Positions 25,986-35,314 of a stretch of DNA of 64,000 nucleotides are shown piece by piece; position 1 is the first letter of the stretch; every line of letters starts with the position of its first letter. The notes under the pieces are model-generated. The model made no database searches, was not told the origin of the DNA, and worked only from the letters and a program-made list of their open reading frames with translations. A program made the translations under genes and the position numbers. This DNA comes from Paenirhodobacter populi. GTDB taxonomy: Bacteria > Pseudomonadota > Alphaproteobacteria > Rhodobacterales > Rhodobacteraceae. The stretch spans positions 1 through 64,000 of the forward strand of contig NZ_SAUZ01000017.1 in the NCBI RefSeq assembly GCF_004022215.1, given 5' to 3'.

Positions 25986-26770
25986 CCACGGCGGAGCCAC
26001 AGCCGAGACTGCGTGTGGCCGAGCGCCTCGAAAAGGAGATCGAGGCGCTCATCCCGAACAAGGGGCTGAAGCCGGGCGACCGGCTTCCGTCCGAACGGAC
26101 CCTCGCGCAGACGATGAACGCCTCGCGCGCCTCGCTGCGCGAGGCGATCCGGCAGCTTGTCGCGCGCCAGATCATCGAGGTGCGCAAGACCGGCATTTTC
26201 GTCGCGCAGCCCCTGCCGCAGACCTGGGCCGAGGAAGCCATTGGCACGCCCCTCTCCGCGCTGGTCGCCGAACATGTCGGATACGGCCATGACGTGATGG
26301 AGGTGCGCACCGCGCTCGAAGGCACGGCGGCCTATTACGCGGCGCTGCGGGCGGACGATACCGCCCGGCGGCGGATCCGCGAGCGGCTGGAAGAGATGGA
26401 GGCCACCTACGGCAACGGCGACGCCCGGGAACAGGCGCGCCGCGACGCGGCCTTCCACCTCGCCATCGCCGAAGCCTCGAACAACGCCATCCTGCGCCAT
26501 GTCATGTCGAGCCTGCTCGGCCTGTTGCAAAGCTCGATCTCGCAGAGCCTCGAAAAGCTCTACCTGCTGCCGCGCATGGCCGAGGGTCTCGCGCAGCAGC
26601 ATCGCGCGCTATACGACGCGATCGTCGCCGGCGATGCCGAGGCGGCGCGCGGCGCCTCGGACACGCATCTGACCTTCATCGAGAATTCGATCCGGCAGAT
26701 TGACGACGATCTGGCGCGCAAAGACCGTGCCCGTGCCGCCCGCGCGGCGCATATCACCTCCAGGAGTTGA
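25982..26770 (+). CDS. lldR: GntR/FadR-family lactate regulator
   Basis: A 262-residue protein with an N-terminal GntR winged helix (residues about 8-72: [37 protein letters not shown]) and an FCD domain with the metal-ligand pattern [30 protein letters not shown] and [14 protein letters not shown]. Its place between lldP and lldD matches E. coli lldPRD, where LldR represses without L-lactate and activates with it. The two TGGTC-N-GACCA sites upstream of lldP are its likely targets. Start and lldP stop overlap by four bases. Confidence 0.9.
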   Translation: MTTAEPQPRLRVAERLEKEIEALIPNKGLKPGDRLPSERTLAQTMNASRASLREAIRQLVARQIIEVRKTGIFVAQPLPQTWAEEAIGTPLSALVAEHVGYGHDVMEVRTALEGTAAYYAALRADDTARRRIRERLEEMEATYGNGDAREQARRDAAFHLAIAEASNNAILRHVMSSLLGLLQSSISQSLEKLYLLPRMAEGLAQQHRALYDAIVAGDAEAARGASDTHLTFIENSIRQIDDDLARKDRARAARAAHITSRS

Positions 26771-26780
26771 GACCGTATCC

Positions 26781-27914
26781 ATGATCATCTCGTCCATTTC
26801 CGATTACCGCGAGGCGGCGCGCCGCAGGCTGCCGCCCTTCCTGTTCCATTACATCGACGGCGGCGCCTATGCGGAATACACGCTCGGGCGCAATGTCTCG
26901 GATCTGTCGGAAATCGCCCTGCGCCAGCGGATCCTGAAGAACGTGGCGGAGCTGAGCCTTGAAACCGAGGTGCTGGGCCAGAAATTCGCCATGCCGGTGG
27001 CACTGTCGCCGGTGGGGCTGACCGGCATGTATGCCCGCCGCGGCGAGGTGCAGGCGGCGAAGGCCGCGGCGTCGCGCGGGGTGCCCTTCACCCTCTCCAC
27101 CGTCTCGGTCTGCCCGATCGAGGAGGTGCAGTCCCAGTCCCCCGCGCCGATCTGGTTCCAGCTTTACGTGCTGAAGGACCGCGGCTTCATGAAGAACGCG
27201 CTCGAATGCGCGCAGGCGGCGGGGATCACCACGCTGGTCTTCACGGTGGACATGCCGGTGCCCGGCGCGCGCTACCGCGACCTGCATTCCCACATGTCGG
27301 GGGCGAATGCCAAATACTGGCAATACTGGCAGGCGGTGACGCATCCGCAATGGGCCTGGGACGTGGGCATCCACGGCAAGCCGCACGATCTGGGCAACAT
27401 CTCCGCCTATCGCGGCCAGCCGACGAAGCTCGAGGATTACATCGGCTGGCTCGGGGCGAATTTCGACCCGTCGATCAGCTGGTCCGATCTGGAATGGATC
27501 CGCGAGTTCTGGAAGGGACCGATGCTGATCAAGGGCATTCTGGACGTGGAAGATGCGCGCGACGCGGTGCGTTTCGGGGCGGACGGGATTATCGTGTCGA
27601 ACCACGGCGGGCGGCAGCTCGACGGGGTGCTGTCCTCGACCCGGGCGCTGCCGGCGATCGCCGATGCGGTCAAGGGCGACCTGACGATCCTTGCCGACAG
27701 CGGCGTGCGCTCGGGCCTCGACGTGGTGCGGATGATCGCGCTCGGGGCCGATGTGGCGATGATGGGGCGCGCCTTCGTCTACGCCCTCGCCACCGGGGGC
27801 GAGTCGGCGGTCGGCCATATGCTCGACCTCGTGGCGAAGGAGATGCGGGTGGCGATGGCGCTGACCGGCGCGCGCTCGATCGCGGAAATCAGTGCCGACT
27901 CGCTCGTCCGCTGA
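26781..27914 (+). CDS. lldD: L-lactate dehydrogenase (FMN, quinone-linked)
   Basis: A 377-residue FMN-dependent alpha-hydroxyacid dehydrogenase. Active-site features are [11 protein letters not shown] near the N-terminus, [26 protein letters not shown], Lys251 in MLIKGILD, and the catalytic base His275 in [10 protein letters not shown] (same number as in E. coli LldD), followed by [20 protein letters not shown] for FMN phosphate binding. It oxidises L-lactate to pyruvate and feeds quinone at the inner membrane. It is the third gene of lldPRD, ten bases after lldR; the AGGAG is rather far (about 14 bases) from the ATG. Confidence 0.95.
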   Translation: MIISSISDYREAARRRLPPFLFHYIDGGAYAEYTLGRNVSDLSEIALRQRILKNVAELSLETEVLGQKFAMPVALSPVGLTGMYARRGEVQAAKAAASRGVPFTLSTVSVCPIEEVQSQSPAPIWFQLYVLKDRGFMKNALECAQAAGITTLVFTVDMPVPGARYRDLHSHMSGANAKYWQYWQAVTHPQWAWDVGIHGKPHDLGNISAYRGQPTKLEDYIGWLGANFDPSISWSDLEWIREFWKGPMLIKGILDVEDARDAVRFGADGIIVSNHGGRQLDGVLSSTRALPAIADAVKGDLTILADSGVRSGLDVVRMIALGADVAMMGRAFVYALATGGESAVGHMLDLVAKEMRVAMALTGARSIAEISADSLVR

Positions 27915-27974
27915 CCCCTTGGCCGCCGTCCCGCCCCGTGGCAGGATGGCGGCCGGGAAACTAACGGACGCATC

Positions 27975-28682
27975 ATGACCGCCGCGACCAGACGCTTTCG
28001 GGGACGCCCGACGGAATTCGACATCTTCGAGGGCCATGTCTCCTACAAGATCGTCCCCTTTCTGGATGGCCGGAGCGAGGAGATCCTTGCGCTGGCCGAA
28101 ACCGCGGAGGGTGCGGAGGTCGAATCCGCGCTGGTCGCCTTCGGCCGCGACTGCGCGCTGACCGGGGCGCTGGCGCTGGCGGCGGCGGTGAACCGCTCGG
28201 TGATCGGCGAGGATTCCGATATCGTCTTCGCCGATGCCTGTCTGGCCGCATATTTCATCCTGACGGATCCGTTCAAGACCACGCGCAACACGCGGATCAT
28301 GCTGTCCACGCATTTCCGCCGCTTCTTCGGGCAGGACATCGACTATCTGATCCTGTCCCCGGAACGCGAGATCCTGCACCTGAAACGCAAGGGCTGGCCC
28401 GCGATGGTCGCCCAACGCGATATGACACAGGAGCCGCGCGATCCGGATTTCTACGTCGATCTGCTCGCCCGGGTCAGCGCCGCCCGGCTGAACGCCAACT
28501 GGCACCCCTATGACGATCTCGAAAGCCGTCCCCCCCTGAAACCCGAGGCGCAGGAATTCTTCGACGAAAACCTCGACGCTCTGCGCCTGCGGAACTTCCC
28601 GAAGCTGACGGCATGGATAACCACCGCCCGTCAGGCACGCGCAACGCTGCAGGCGCGCGGCATCGCCTTCTGGGCGGACTAG
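27975..28682 (+). CDS. Hypothetical cytoplasmic protein
   Basis: A 235-residue protein that I do not recognise. It has no signal peptide or membrane segment and is a mixture of helices with moderately charged surface. Notable segments are GRPTEFDIFEGHVSYKIVPFLDGRSEEIL, FADACLAAYFILTDPFKTTRNTRI (residues about 85-108, hydrophobic), YLILSPEREILHLKRKGWP and a Pro/Glu-rich SRPPLKPEAQEFFDENLDAL. Codon usage is like that of its neighbours and a full open frame with an ATG supports a real gene. It starts 60 bases after lldD in the same direction and could be cotranscribed. A hairpin repeat follows it. Confidence 0.6.
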   Translation: MTAATRRFRGRPTEFDIFEGHVSYKIVPFLDGRSEEILALAETAEGAEVESALVAFGRDCALTGALALAAAVNRSVIGEDSDIVFADACLAAYFILTDPFKTTRNTRIMLSTHFRRFFGQDIDYLILSPEREILHLKRKGWPAMVAQRDMTQEPRDPDFYVDLLARVSAARLNANWHPYDDLESRPPLKPEAQEFFDENLDALRLRNFPKLTAWITTARQARATLQARGIAFWAD

Positions 28683-28734
28683 GCCGCGGGCTCTGCCCCC
28701 GGCCGTTTGCAGCCCGCCAGATCTTTCCTGCTTT

Positions 28735-28791
28735 CATCTTTCCGAAAATATCCCGGGGGTGAGGCGCTTGCGCCGAGGGGGCTGGCCCCCT
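28735..28791 (+). repeat. Intergenic hairpin repeat, copy 6
   Basis: Plus orientation, 52 bases after the hypothetical gene. The 5' end is the CATCTTTCCGAAAATAT variant; it continues CCCGGGGGTGAG, stem GGCGC-TT-GCGCC and stem AGGGGGC-TG-GCCCCCT. It sits between convergent genes. Confidence 0.92.
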
Positions 28792-28806
28792 GACCCCGCC
28801 CGCCAA

Positions 28807-30561
28807 TCACTCTTTCGGCGTCGTGATCGCGCCTTCGGTCACCATTCGCGCGAACAGCCCGCCCCGCCGCACCAGACTGTCGAAATCGCCCCGCTCCACG
28901 ATCCGGCCCTGATCGAAGACAAGGATCAGGTCCGCATCCGCCACGGTCGACAGCCGGTGCGCGATGATCAGGGTGGTGCGGTCCGTCCGCAGCCGGTCGA
29001 TGGCGCGCTTGATCCGGGCCTCGGTCACTGAATCGAGCGCCGATGTCGCCTCGTCCAGCACCAGGATCGGCGCGTTCTTCAGGATCGCGCGCGCCAGCGC
29101 CAGCCGCTGGCGTTCCCCGCCCGACAGCGATGCGCCGCGTTCGCCGATGACGAACTCATAGCCGCCCGGCTTGTGGCGGATGAAGTCATCCGCCTCGGCC
29201 AGTTTCGCGGCCTCGACGATCTCTTCCATCGTGGCCTCGGGGCGGCCGACGCGGATATTCTCGGCGATCGAGCGGTTGAACAGCCCCGCCTCCTGAAACA
29301 CCGTGGCGATATTGTCGCGCAACGCTGCCAGCGTGATCGAGGGCAGGGGCCGCCCGTCGATGGAAATCGCCCCGCTGTCCGGATCGCGCAGGCGCTGCAA
29401 CAGCGCAAGACAGGTGGTCTTGCCCGCCCCGGTCGCGCCGACCAGCGCCACGGTCTGGCCCGGCATCACCTCGAAGTCGATGTCGAACACGCCCTGATCG
29501 CTGTCGGGGAAGTGGTAGCTGACGTGATCGAAAACGATATGCCCCCTGGGCGGCGCGTCGAAGGGGTGCGCATCGGGGCCGTCGGCGACCTCGGCGGTGG
29601 CGTCGAGCAGGCCGAAATAGCTGCGCAGCACCGGGGTCTGCCGAAAGACATTGGTGACGAAGGACGCCAGCTGATCCAATTGCCCGACCAGCAGCCCGGC
29701 AAAGGCGCCGAAGGACACGATCTGACCCACGCTGATCTCTCCCCGCGCGGCGAAGATCGCGCCCACGGCAAAGATCACCACCATCGTCAGCGTCGCCGCC
29801 GCCCGCGTCAGCACCGTCAGCAGCCCCCACCACGTCAGCACCGGATATTGCGCCGCGAGCAGGGAGGAGGTGAGATTGCGCAGCTCGTTCATCTCCATCG
29901 CGAAGCGGCCATAGCTCTGCACCACGGTGACATTGCCCAGCACGTCGCCCACCCGGCTGTAGAGTGCGCCGGACACCCGCTCCACCACCCTCTGCCCGCT
30001 GTCGGTCTTGTGCACGACAAGGACATTGGCGGACAGATAGACGAGCCCCAGCACCAGCAGCACCACCGCCATCCGCGCATCCATCGAGAAGGCCGTGGGG
30101 ATCATCAGCGCCACCCCGAACAGCGCCGTCATCTGCTGGCGCAGCGCGCCGAGCCAGATCGCGAACAGCGCATCCGTCCCCGACAGGATCGCCCGCACCA
30201 CCGCCCCGGTGCCCGACCGCGCGTGATAGCTGATCGGCAGGGTGATCGCCTGCGAAAAGGCCCGGCTCAGCGCCGCCATGCGGGTGCGATGCGCCAGCCG
30301 GTCGGCGGCGATCGCCAGAACCGCGCTCGACAGGATGCCCGCCAGCCCGAACAGCGCCCACAGCCCGATCAGGCCAAAGGCGCCCGCGCCCTCGGCCAGC
30401 CGGTCCACCATGCGCCCGAACAGCACCGGCTCCGCCAGTTGCACCACCGCGACGCCGACCCCCGCCAGCGCCAGCCCCACCGCCAGTGCCTTTTCCCGCG
30501 CCAGCAGCAAAAGCGTGCGCCGATAGATTTCCAGCGTTCCCGGTTCGGCGGATGGGGTCAC
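28807..30561 (-). CDS. Glucan-exporter-type ABC transporter (NdvA/ChvA-like), permease-ATPase fusion
   Basis: A 584-residue half-transporter. Six membrane helices lie in residues about 20-320, including [19 protein letters not shown], a motif typical of beta-1,2-glucan exporters of the NdvA/ChvA group. The ATPase domain follows: Walker [28 protein letters not shown], signature [15 protein letters not shown], Walker [13 protein letters not shown], and [13 protein letters not shown]. It works as a homodimer in the inner membrane. GTG 30561 follows AGGAGA by seven bases; a longer frame to 30858 has no ribosome-binding site and non-membrane-like sequence. No glucan synthase is nearby, so the cargo could be another glycan or lipid. 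Confidence 0.82.
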   Translation of the reverse strand: MTPSAEPGTLEIYRRTLLLLAREKALAVGLALAGVGVAVVQLAEPVLFGRMVDRLAEGAGAFGLIGLWALFGLAGILSSAVLAIAADRLAHRTRMAALSRAFSQAITLPISYHARSGTGAVVRAILSGTDALFAIWLGALRQQMTALFGVALMIPTAFSMDARMAVVLLVLGLVYLSANVLVVHKTDSGQRVVERVSGALYSRVGDVLGNVTVVQSYGRFAMEMNELRNLTSSLLAAQYPVLTWWGLLTVLTRAAATLTMVVIFAVGAIFAARGEISVGQIVSFGAFAGLLVGQLDQLASFVTNVFRQTPVLRSYFGLLDATAEVADGPDAHPFDAPPRGHIVFDHVSYHFPDSDQGVFDIDFEVMPGQTVALVGATGAGKTTCLALLQRLRDPDSGAISIDGRPLPSITLAALRDNIATVFQEAGLFNRSIAENIRVGRPEATMEEIVEAAKLAEADDFIRHKPGGYEFVIGERGASLSGGERQRLALARAILKNAPILVLDEATSALDSVTEARIKRAIDRLRTDRTTLIIAHRLSTVADADLILVFDQGRIVERGDFDSLVRRGGLFARMVTEGAITTPKE

Positions 30562-30918
30562 GATCTGTCTCCTGCGCAAGGCGGTCCGCCTGTGCTGCGG
30601 CAGCGGGCGGCAACTGTCAACGGCTGTCGCATTTCGCGGCATTTCCGTGCGCACGGCGCGTGGCCGGGCGCCGGTCCTTTGCGCAGCCGGCGTTTGCGCG
30701 CATCCTGTGACTCTGCGGCAACCCGGATCGCGGCTGAGTCTTTGCGACGCGCACCAAAATTCGACCATTTTTTGCCTCTGTCGAATAATCTGTCGCCCGA
30801 TAATCCCGCACCGATGCAATCGTCGATCAATCGTGGATATGTGCGGCATCTTTGCCAAGTTCTTTCATCGCCGCCGATTATAGTGGGGCATCTCGCAATT
30901 CTTCGGCACGAGGCAGCC
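30562..30918. other. 357-bp divergent intergenic region
   Basis: It separates the ABC exporter and dadA. No coding frame with typical codon usage was seen. The part around 30750-30890 is AT-richer than the rest (AAAATTCGACCATTTTTTGC is one stretch) and includes a -10-like TATAGT at 30879-30884, 35 bases before dadA. These are probably promoter and regulator sites for both genes. A degenerate Lrp-type site is possible, but I cannot define one. Confidence 0.5.
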
Positions 30919-32217
30919 ATGAAAGTCGTCATTCTCGGGTCGGGTGTCGTTGGCGTCACCTCGGCATGGTATCTTGCAAAGGCAGGGCATGAGGTCACGG
31001 TCATCGACCGCGAACCGGGTCCGGCGCTGGAAACGTCCTTCGCCAATGCGGGGCAGGTCAGCCCCGGCTATTCCGCCCCATGGGCCGCGCCCGGCATTCC
31101 GCTGAAGGCGCTGAAATGGATGTTCCAGAAACATGCGCCACTGGTCATCAACCTGACGCCCGACATGAAGAAGCTCGGCTGGATGGCGCGGATGCTGATG
31201 AACTGCACCGCCGAGGCCTATGCGGTCAACAAGAGCCGCATGGTCCGCATCGCCGAATATTCGCGCGACTGCCTGCGCGACATGCGCGCCGAGACGGGCA
31301 TCACCTATGACGACCGGCAGCAGGGCACGTTGCAGATCTTCCGCCACGCCTATCAGGTCGAGGCAGCGGCGAAGGATATCGCCGTGCTCAAGGCCGATGG
31401 TGTGCCGTTCGAGGTTTATGACGCCGATGGCTGCGTCGCGCTGGAACCCGGCCTGAAGGCCTTCAAGGGCCAGATCGCCGGGGCGCTGCGGCTGCCGGGC
31501 GATGAAACCGGCGACTGCTTCAAATTCACCAACCGGCTGCGCGATCTGGCGATCGAAAAGGGCGTAACCTTCCGCTGGAACACCGCGATCGACGCGCTGG
31601 AAACCGAGGGCGGGCGGATCGTCGCCGCGCGCTCGGGCGCGGAACGGATCACCGCGGACGCCTTCGTCGTGGCCTTCGGCAGCTACTCGCCCATGCTGGT
31701 GAAGCCGCTTGGCATCAACCTGCCGATCTACCCGCTCAAGGGCTATTCGCTGACCGTGCCGATCACCGATTTCGACCATGCGCCGATCTCGACCGTGATG
31801 GACGAAACCTACAAGGTGGCGATCACCCGTCTGGGCGACCGGATCCGCGTCGGCGGTCTGGCGGAGATCAACGGTTTCAACCTCGACCTGACGCCCAAGC
31901 GCCGCGCGACGCTGGACAAGTCGCTGACCGATCTGTTCGGCGGGGCCTGCGATCCGGCACAGGCGCAGTTCTGGTGCGGCCTGCGCCCGATGACGCCCGA
32001 CGGAACCCCGATCATCGGCCGCACCCAATACGGCAACCTGTTCCTGAACACCGGGCACGGCACGCTTGGCTGGACCATGTCGGCGGGCTCGGGCCGGGTG
32101 CTGGCGGATATCGTGTCCGGCAAGGCGACCGAGATCGACGCCACCGATCTGGGCTATGCCCGCTACCTGAAGGATCACGGCGGCCGGGTGCATCATCCGA
32201 AGCCGCAGGCCGCCTGA
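30919..32217 (+). CDS. dadA: D-amino-acid dehydrogenase small subunit
   Basis: A 432-residue FAD enzyme. The N-terminal Rossmann motif is [20 protein letters not shown], then [20 protein letters not shown] and [19 protein letters not shown], all classical DadA sequence. C-terminal [16 protein letters not shown] and [19 protein letters not shown] complete the FAD and substrate site. It deaminates D-alanine and other D-amino acids oxidatively to 2-oxo acids and passes electrons to quinone. ATG 30919 is the family start; the open frame extends far upstream only as antisense to the exporter gene. It is followed 146 bases later by a TRAP transporter in the same direction. Confidence 0.94.
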   Translation: MKVVILGSGVVGVTSAWYLAKAGHEVTVIDREPGPALETSFANAGQVSPGYSAPWAAPGIPLKALKWMFQKHAPLVINLTPDMKKLGWMARMLMNCTAEAYAVNKSRMVRIAEYSRDCLRDMRAETGITYDDRQQGTLQIFRHAYQVEAAAKDIAVLKADGVPFEVYDADGCVALEPGLKAFKGQIAGALRLPGDETGDCFKFTNRLRDLAIEKGVTFRWNTAIDALETEGGRIVAARSGAERITADAFVVAFGSYSPMLVKPLGINLPIYPLKGYSLTVPITDFDHAPISTVMDETYKVAITRLGDRIRVGGLAEINGFNLDLTPKRRATLDKSLTDLFGGACDPAQAQFWCGLRPMTPDGTPIIGRTQYGNLFLNTGHGTLGWTMSAGSGRVLADIVSGKATEIDATDLGYARYLKDHGGRVHHPKPQAA

Positions 32218-32363
32218 CGGCAGCGCCCGGATATTGGGCAGCCCGGCGCGGATTTCACCGCACCGGGCATATTCCCGCCCGCAACCGATGGACCATCGTC
32301 CTGCCGTGTTCTAACAATCGGGCAACACCGCCCGAGAGGGCGCGAAGCAAGGGGACGATCGGA

Positions 32364-33380
32364 ATGGGCAGACATATCCTTTGGGCCGGAACGGCGATCT
32401 GGCTGGGCGCGGCGGCGATGGCTTCGGCGCAGACGACGCTGACCGTGGCGAACTGGCTGCCGCCCTCGCATCCGCTGGTGTCCGAGGTGATCGTGCCCAT
32501 GACCGAACAGATCGCCGAGGCGACGGGCGGGACGGTCAAGGCCACGATCCTGCCCGCACCGCTCGGCCCGCCCGGCGCGCATTTCGACTTCGCCGTGAAC
32601 GGGGTCGCCGACATCACCTTTGGCGTGCAGGGCTACAACCCCGGCCGGTTCAAGACGACCAATGTGGTCGAGCTGCCCTTCCTTGGCGAAAGCGCCGAGG
32701 ATATCTCGGTCGCCTACTGGCGCGTGTGGGAGAAATACCTGCAACCCGCCGGGGAATATGATCAGGTCAAGGTGCTGGCGGTGTTCAGCCACGGTCCGGG
32801 CGAGGTCTTCCTCAAGGACGGCGATCCGTCGGCGACCGACGTTCTGAAGAACCGCAAGATCCGCGTCGGCGGCGGCATCGTGCATGAGGTCGTCTCGGCA
32901 CTCGGGGCCGTGCCGGTTGAGGGGCCGTCGTCCAAGGCCTATGAACTGCTCAGCCAGGGCGTCGCCGACGGGATCACCTTCCCCTATGAATCGGTCGCCT
33001 ATTTCAAGCTGATCCCGCAGTTGAAAACCGCGATCTCGGTCCCCGGCGGGCTGTTCAACACCTCGTTCTACATCGTCATGAACAAGGCGAAATGGAACAG
33101 CCTGACCGAAGAGCAGCAGGCGCAGATCGACAGCGTGACCGGCGAGGCGCTGGCCCGCATGGCCGGGCAGATGTGGGACCGCGCCGATGCGGCGGGCCGC
33201 GCCGAGATGGAGGGCAAGATCGCCATCTCGCCGGCGACCGAGGACCAGATGGCCGAATGGCGCGCCGCGCTGCAACCGCTGACGGATGCGAAACTGGCCG
33301 AGGCGGCCTCGGCCGGGATCGACGCAGAGGCGGCGCATGACATGCTGGCGGCGGAAATCGCGGCCGAGGCGGCGAAGTGA
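32364..33380 (+). CDS. dctP: TRAP transporter substrate-binding protein (DctP family)
   Basis: A 338-residue periplasmic protein with a signal peptide (MGRHILWAGTAIWLGAAAMASA). The DctP fold is indicated by LTVANWLPPSHPLVSEVIVP, the FGVQGYNPGRFK strand, KIRVGGGIVHEVVSALGAVPV and SYELLSQGVADGITF-like sequence (here KAYELLSQGVADG). A binding-site Arg typical of the family is in KNRKIRVGG. It captures an organic acid or similar anion for DctQM. The ligand is not readable; neighbouring dadA and gamma-glutamyltransferase hint at an amino-acid-derived compound (inference). It overlaps the next gene by four bases. Confidence 0.92.
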   Translation: MGRHILWAGTAIWLGAAAMASAQTTLTVANWLPPSHPLVSEVIVPMTEQIAEATGGTVKATILPAPLGPPGAHFDFAVNGVADITFGVQGYNPGRFKTTNVVELPFLGESAEDISVAYWRVWEKYLQPAGEYDQVKVLAVFSHGPGEVFLKDGDPSATDVLKNRKIRVGGGIVHEVVSALGAVPVEGPSSKAYELLSQGVADGITFPYESVAYFKLIPQLKTAISVPGGLFNTSFYIVMNKAKWNSLTEEQQAQIDSVTGEALARMAGQMWDRADAAGRAEMEGKIAISPATEDQMAEWRAALQPLTDAKLAEAASAGIDAEAAHDMLAAEIAAEAAK

Positions 33381-33913
33381 CCTCGGACACCGCGGACGCC
33401 AAGCCCCGCATGCCGGAGACGGACCCGTCTTCCGGCAAGCGGCCGGAGCCGGTGCCGCGCACCCTCGGGCGGCGGGTTCTGGCGGCGGTCTGCGGCACGA
33501 TGCTGATGGCGATGATGGCGCTGACGGTCTGCGACGTGATCGGGCGCTATGTCTTTGCCCATCCCGTCACCGGCGCCACCGAACTGACGGAAATGATGCT
33601 GGTGGGGGTGATCTTCCTTGGCCTGCCGGCCGTCAGCCTCGACCGTGACCATGTGGCCGTCGACATCCTGACCGACCGCCTGCCCGGATGGATCCAGCCG
33701 TGGCGGGAGCTGCTGGTGTCGATCCTTTCCGCTGCCATCCTTGGCGTGATCTCGTGGCGGATCTGGATCTATGCGGGGCAGATCGCCAGCTATGGCGGGG
33801 CCACGAATTCGCTGCGCCTGCCGGTCGCGCCGCTTGGATATCTGTGCGCGACGGCGGGCGCGGTGGCGGCGGTCTTCATGGCCGTCGTCGCGCTGCGCGA
33901 CCTGCGGCGCTGA
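33377..33913 (+). CDS. dctQ: TRAP transporter small membrane subunit
   Basis: A 178-residue protein with a polar Pro-rich N-terminus (residues 1-30) and four membrane helices. DctQ hallmarks are TVCDVIGRYVFAHPVTGATE and LGLPAVSLDRDHVAVDILTDRLP. It bridges the binding protein and the large subunit in the inner membrane. GTG 33377 overlaps the dctP stop (GTGA). Confidence 0.9.
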   Translation: MTSDTADAKPRMPETDPSSGKRPEPVPRTLGRRVLAAVCGTMLMAMMALTVCDVIGRYVFAHPVTGATELTEMMLVGVIFLGLPAVSLDRDHVAVDILTDRLPGWIQPWRELLVSILSAAILGVISWRIWIYAGQIASYGGATNSLRLPVAPLGYLCATAGAVAAVFMAVVALRDLRR

Positions 33914-33925
33914 ACGGAGACGATC

Positions 33926-35206
33926 ATGAATCACTGGCAGGTGGGCATTCTCGTCCTCTTGGTTCTGCTGTTCGCGGGGATGCCGATCGCCTTCGCGCTG
34001 ACGCTTGTCGGGTTGGTGGGGGTGATCTCGATCATCGGGATGCAGCCGGCGCTGGCGCTGCTGGGCTCGACCTTCTTCGACAGCGGGCGGGACTATTCGC
34101 TGTCGGTGCTGCCGCTGTTCCTGATGATGGGCAATTTCGTCGTGCAATCGGGCATTGCAGGCGAGCTTTACAAGGCCGCCTACGCCTGGACGCGGCACCG
34201 CAAGGGGGGGCTCGCCTCGGCCACGGTGCTGGCCTGCGGGGCGTTTTCCTCGGTCTGCGGATCGTCGATGGCGACGGCGGCGACGATGGCGCGGATCGCG
34301 CTGCCCTCGATGCGGAAATTCGGCTACCCGGACCGGCTTTCGACCGCCTCGATCGCGGCGGGGGGGACGTTGGGGATCCTGATCCCGCCTTCGGTGATCC
34401 TCGTCTTTTACGGGATCATGACGCAGCAGGATATCGGGCGGCTGTTCCTTGCGGGGATCATTCCGGGGGTGATCGGGGTGATCGGCTACATGATCGCGGT
34501 GCGGATTTCCGTCGCGCTGTCGGGCCATGACCTGCCGGTCGAGCCGAAGCTGCCGCTGAAGGACCGGATCATGGCGCTGAAGGGCACGGCCGGGGCGATC
34601 TTGCTGTTTGTCTATGTGATGGGCGGGATCTATCTGGGCGTCTTCACCCCCACCGAAAGCGCCGGCATGGGGGCGGGCGGGGCGCTGCTCCTGCTGATCC
34701 TGTCGCGGCGCTTCAGCTGGAAGGGGCTGCTCGACGTGCTTTACGACACGATGAAGACCACCGCGATGATGTTCTTCATCCTCTTCGGCGCGCTGACATT
34801 TTCCAACTATGTCAACATGTCGGGGATGACGACCGACATTCAGGCCTTCATCGAGACATGGGGCGGCAACCGCTGGGGCGTGATCCTGATCATTCTGGCG
34901 ATCTACCTTGTGCTCGGCTGCGTGTTCGAGAGCCTGTCGATGATCATGCTGACGGTGCCGGTGCTGTATCCGATCGTCGCGGCGCAGGGGTTCGACCTGA
35001 TCTGGTTCGGTATCTTCGTCGTCGTGGTGACGGAGATTTCGCTGATCACCCCGCCCGTGGGGATGAATGCCTTCGTGCTGCGCTCGGTCGTGCCGGATGT
35101 GCCGATCGGCACGATCTTCCGCGGTCTCGTGCCGTTCGTGGCGATCGACCTTGTGCGGGTGGCGGTGATCATCCTGTTGCCGGGGCTGGTGCTGTTCCTG
35201 ACCTGA
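33926..35206 (+). CDS. dctM: TRAP transporter large permease subunit
   Basis: A 426-residue, 12-helix permease of the DctM/ion-transporter superfamily. Conserved elements are FDSGRDYSLSVLPLFLMMGNF, ACGAFSSVCGSSMATAATMARIALPSM (in parts), GGTLGILIPPSVILVFYGI, FTPTESAGMGAGGALLL, and near the end TPPVGMNAFVLRSV. It moves the DctP-bound solute with Na+. It starts 12 bases after dctQ. A hairpin repeat on the other strand lies in the convergent gap to the next gene. Confidence 0.94.
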   Translation: MNHWQVGILVLLVLLFAGMPIAFALTLVGLVGVISIIGMQPALALLGSTFFDSGRDYSLSVLPLFLMMGNFVVQSGIAGELYKAAYAWTRHRKGGLASATVLACGAFSSVCGSSMATAATMARIALPSMRKFGYPDRLSTASIAAGGTLGILIPPSVILVFYGIMTQQDIGRLFLAGIIPGVIGVIGYMIAVRISVALSGHDLPVEPKLPLKDRIMALKGTAGAILLFVYVMGGIYLGVFTPTESAGMGAGGALLLLILSRRFSWKGLLDVLYDTMKTTAMMFFILFGALTFSNYVNMSGMTTDIQAFIETWGGNRWGVILIILAIYLVLGCVFESLSMIMLTVPVLYPIVAAQGFDLIWFGIFVVVVTEISLITPPVGMNAFVLRSVVPDVPIGTIFRGLVPFVAIDLVRVAVIILLPGLVLFLT

Positions 35207-35230
35207 AGGGCGCGCATGGGGAGGCGGAGG

Positions 35231-35295
35231 AGGGGGCCAGCCCCCTCTTTGCGCTGACGCGCAAATTCACCCCCGGGATATTTATGGAAAAACGA
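35231..35295 (-). repeat. Intergenic hairpin repeat, copy 7
   Basis: Minus orientation, 19 bases past the gamma-glutamyltransferase stop. The 5' variant is CGTTTTTCCATAAATAT. The central stem is TTTGCGC-gtca-GCGCAAA (7 bp), unrelated in sequence to other copies yet fully paired. The terminal stem AGGGGGC-TG-GCCCCCT is intact. Confidence 0.92.
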
Positions 35296-35314
35296 CGGCA
35301 GGGACCGGCGCGCG

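Noticed and set aside
28807-30858. Longer start for the ABC exporter at 30858
   Set aside because: The added 99 residues are Arg/Cys-rich and unlike the family; GTG 30561 has a good AGGAGA.
29173-30918. In-frame upstream extension of dadA to 1,014 residues
   Set aside because: The extension is antisense to the ABC exporter, and DadA proteins start with the Rossmann motif at residue 2.
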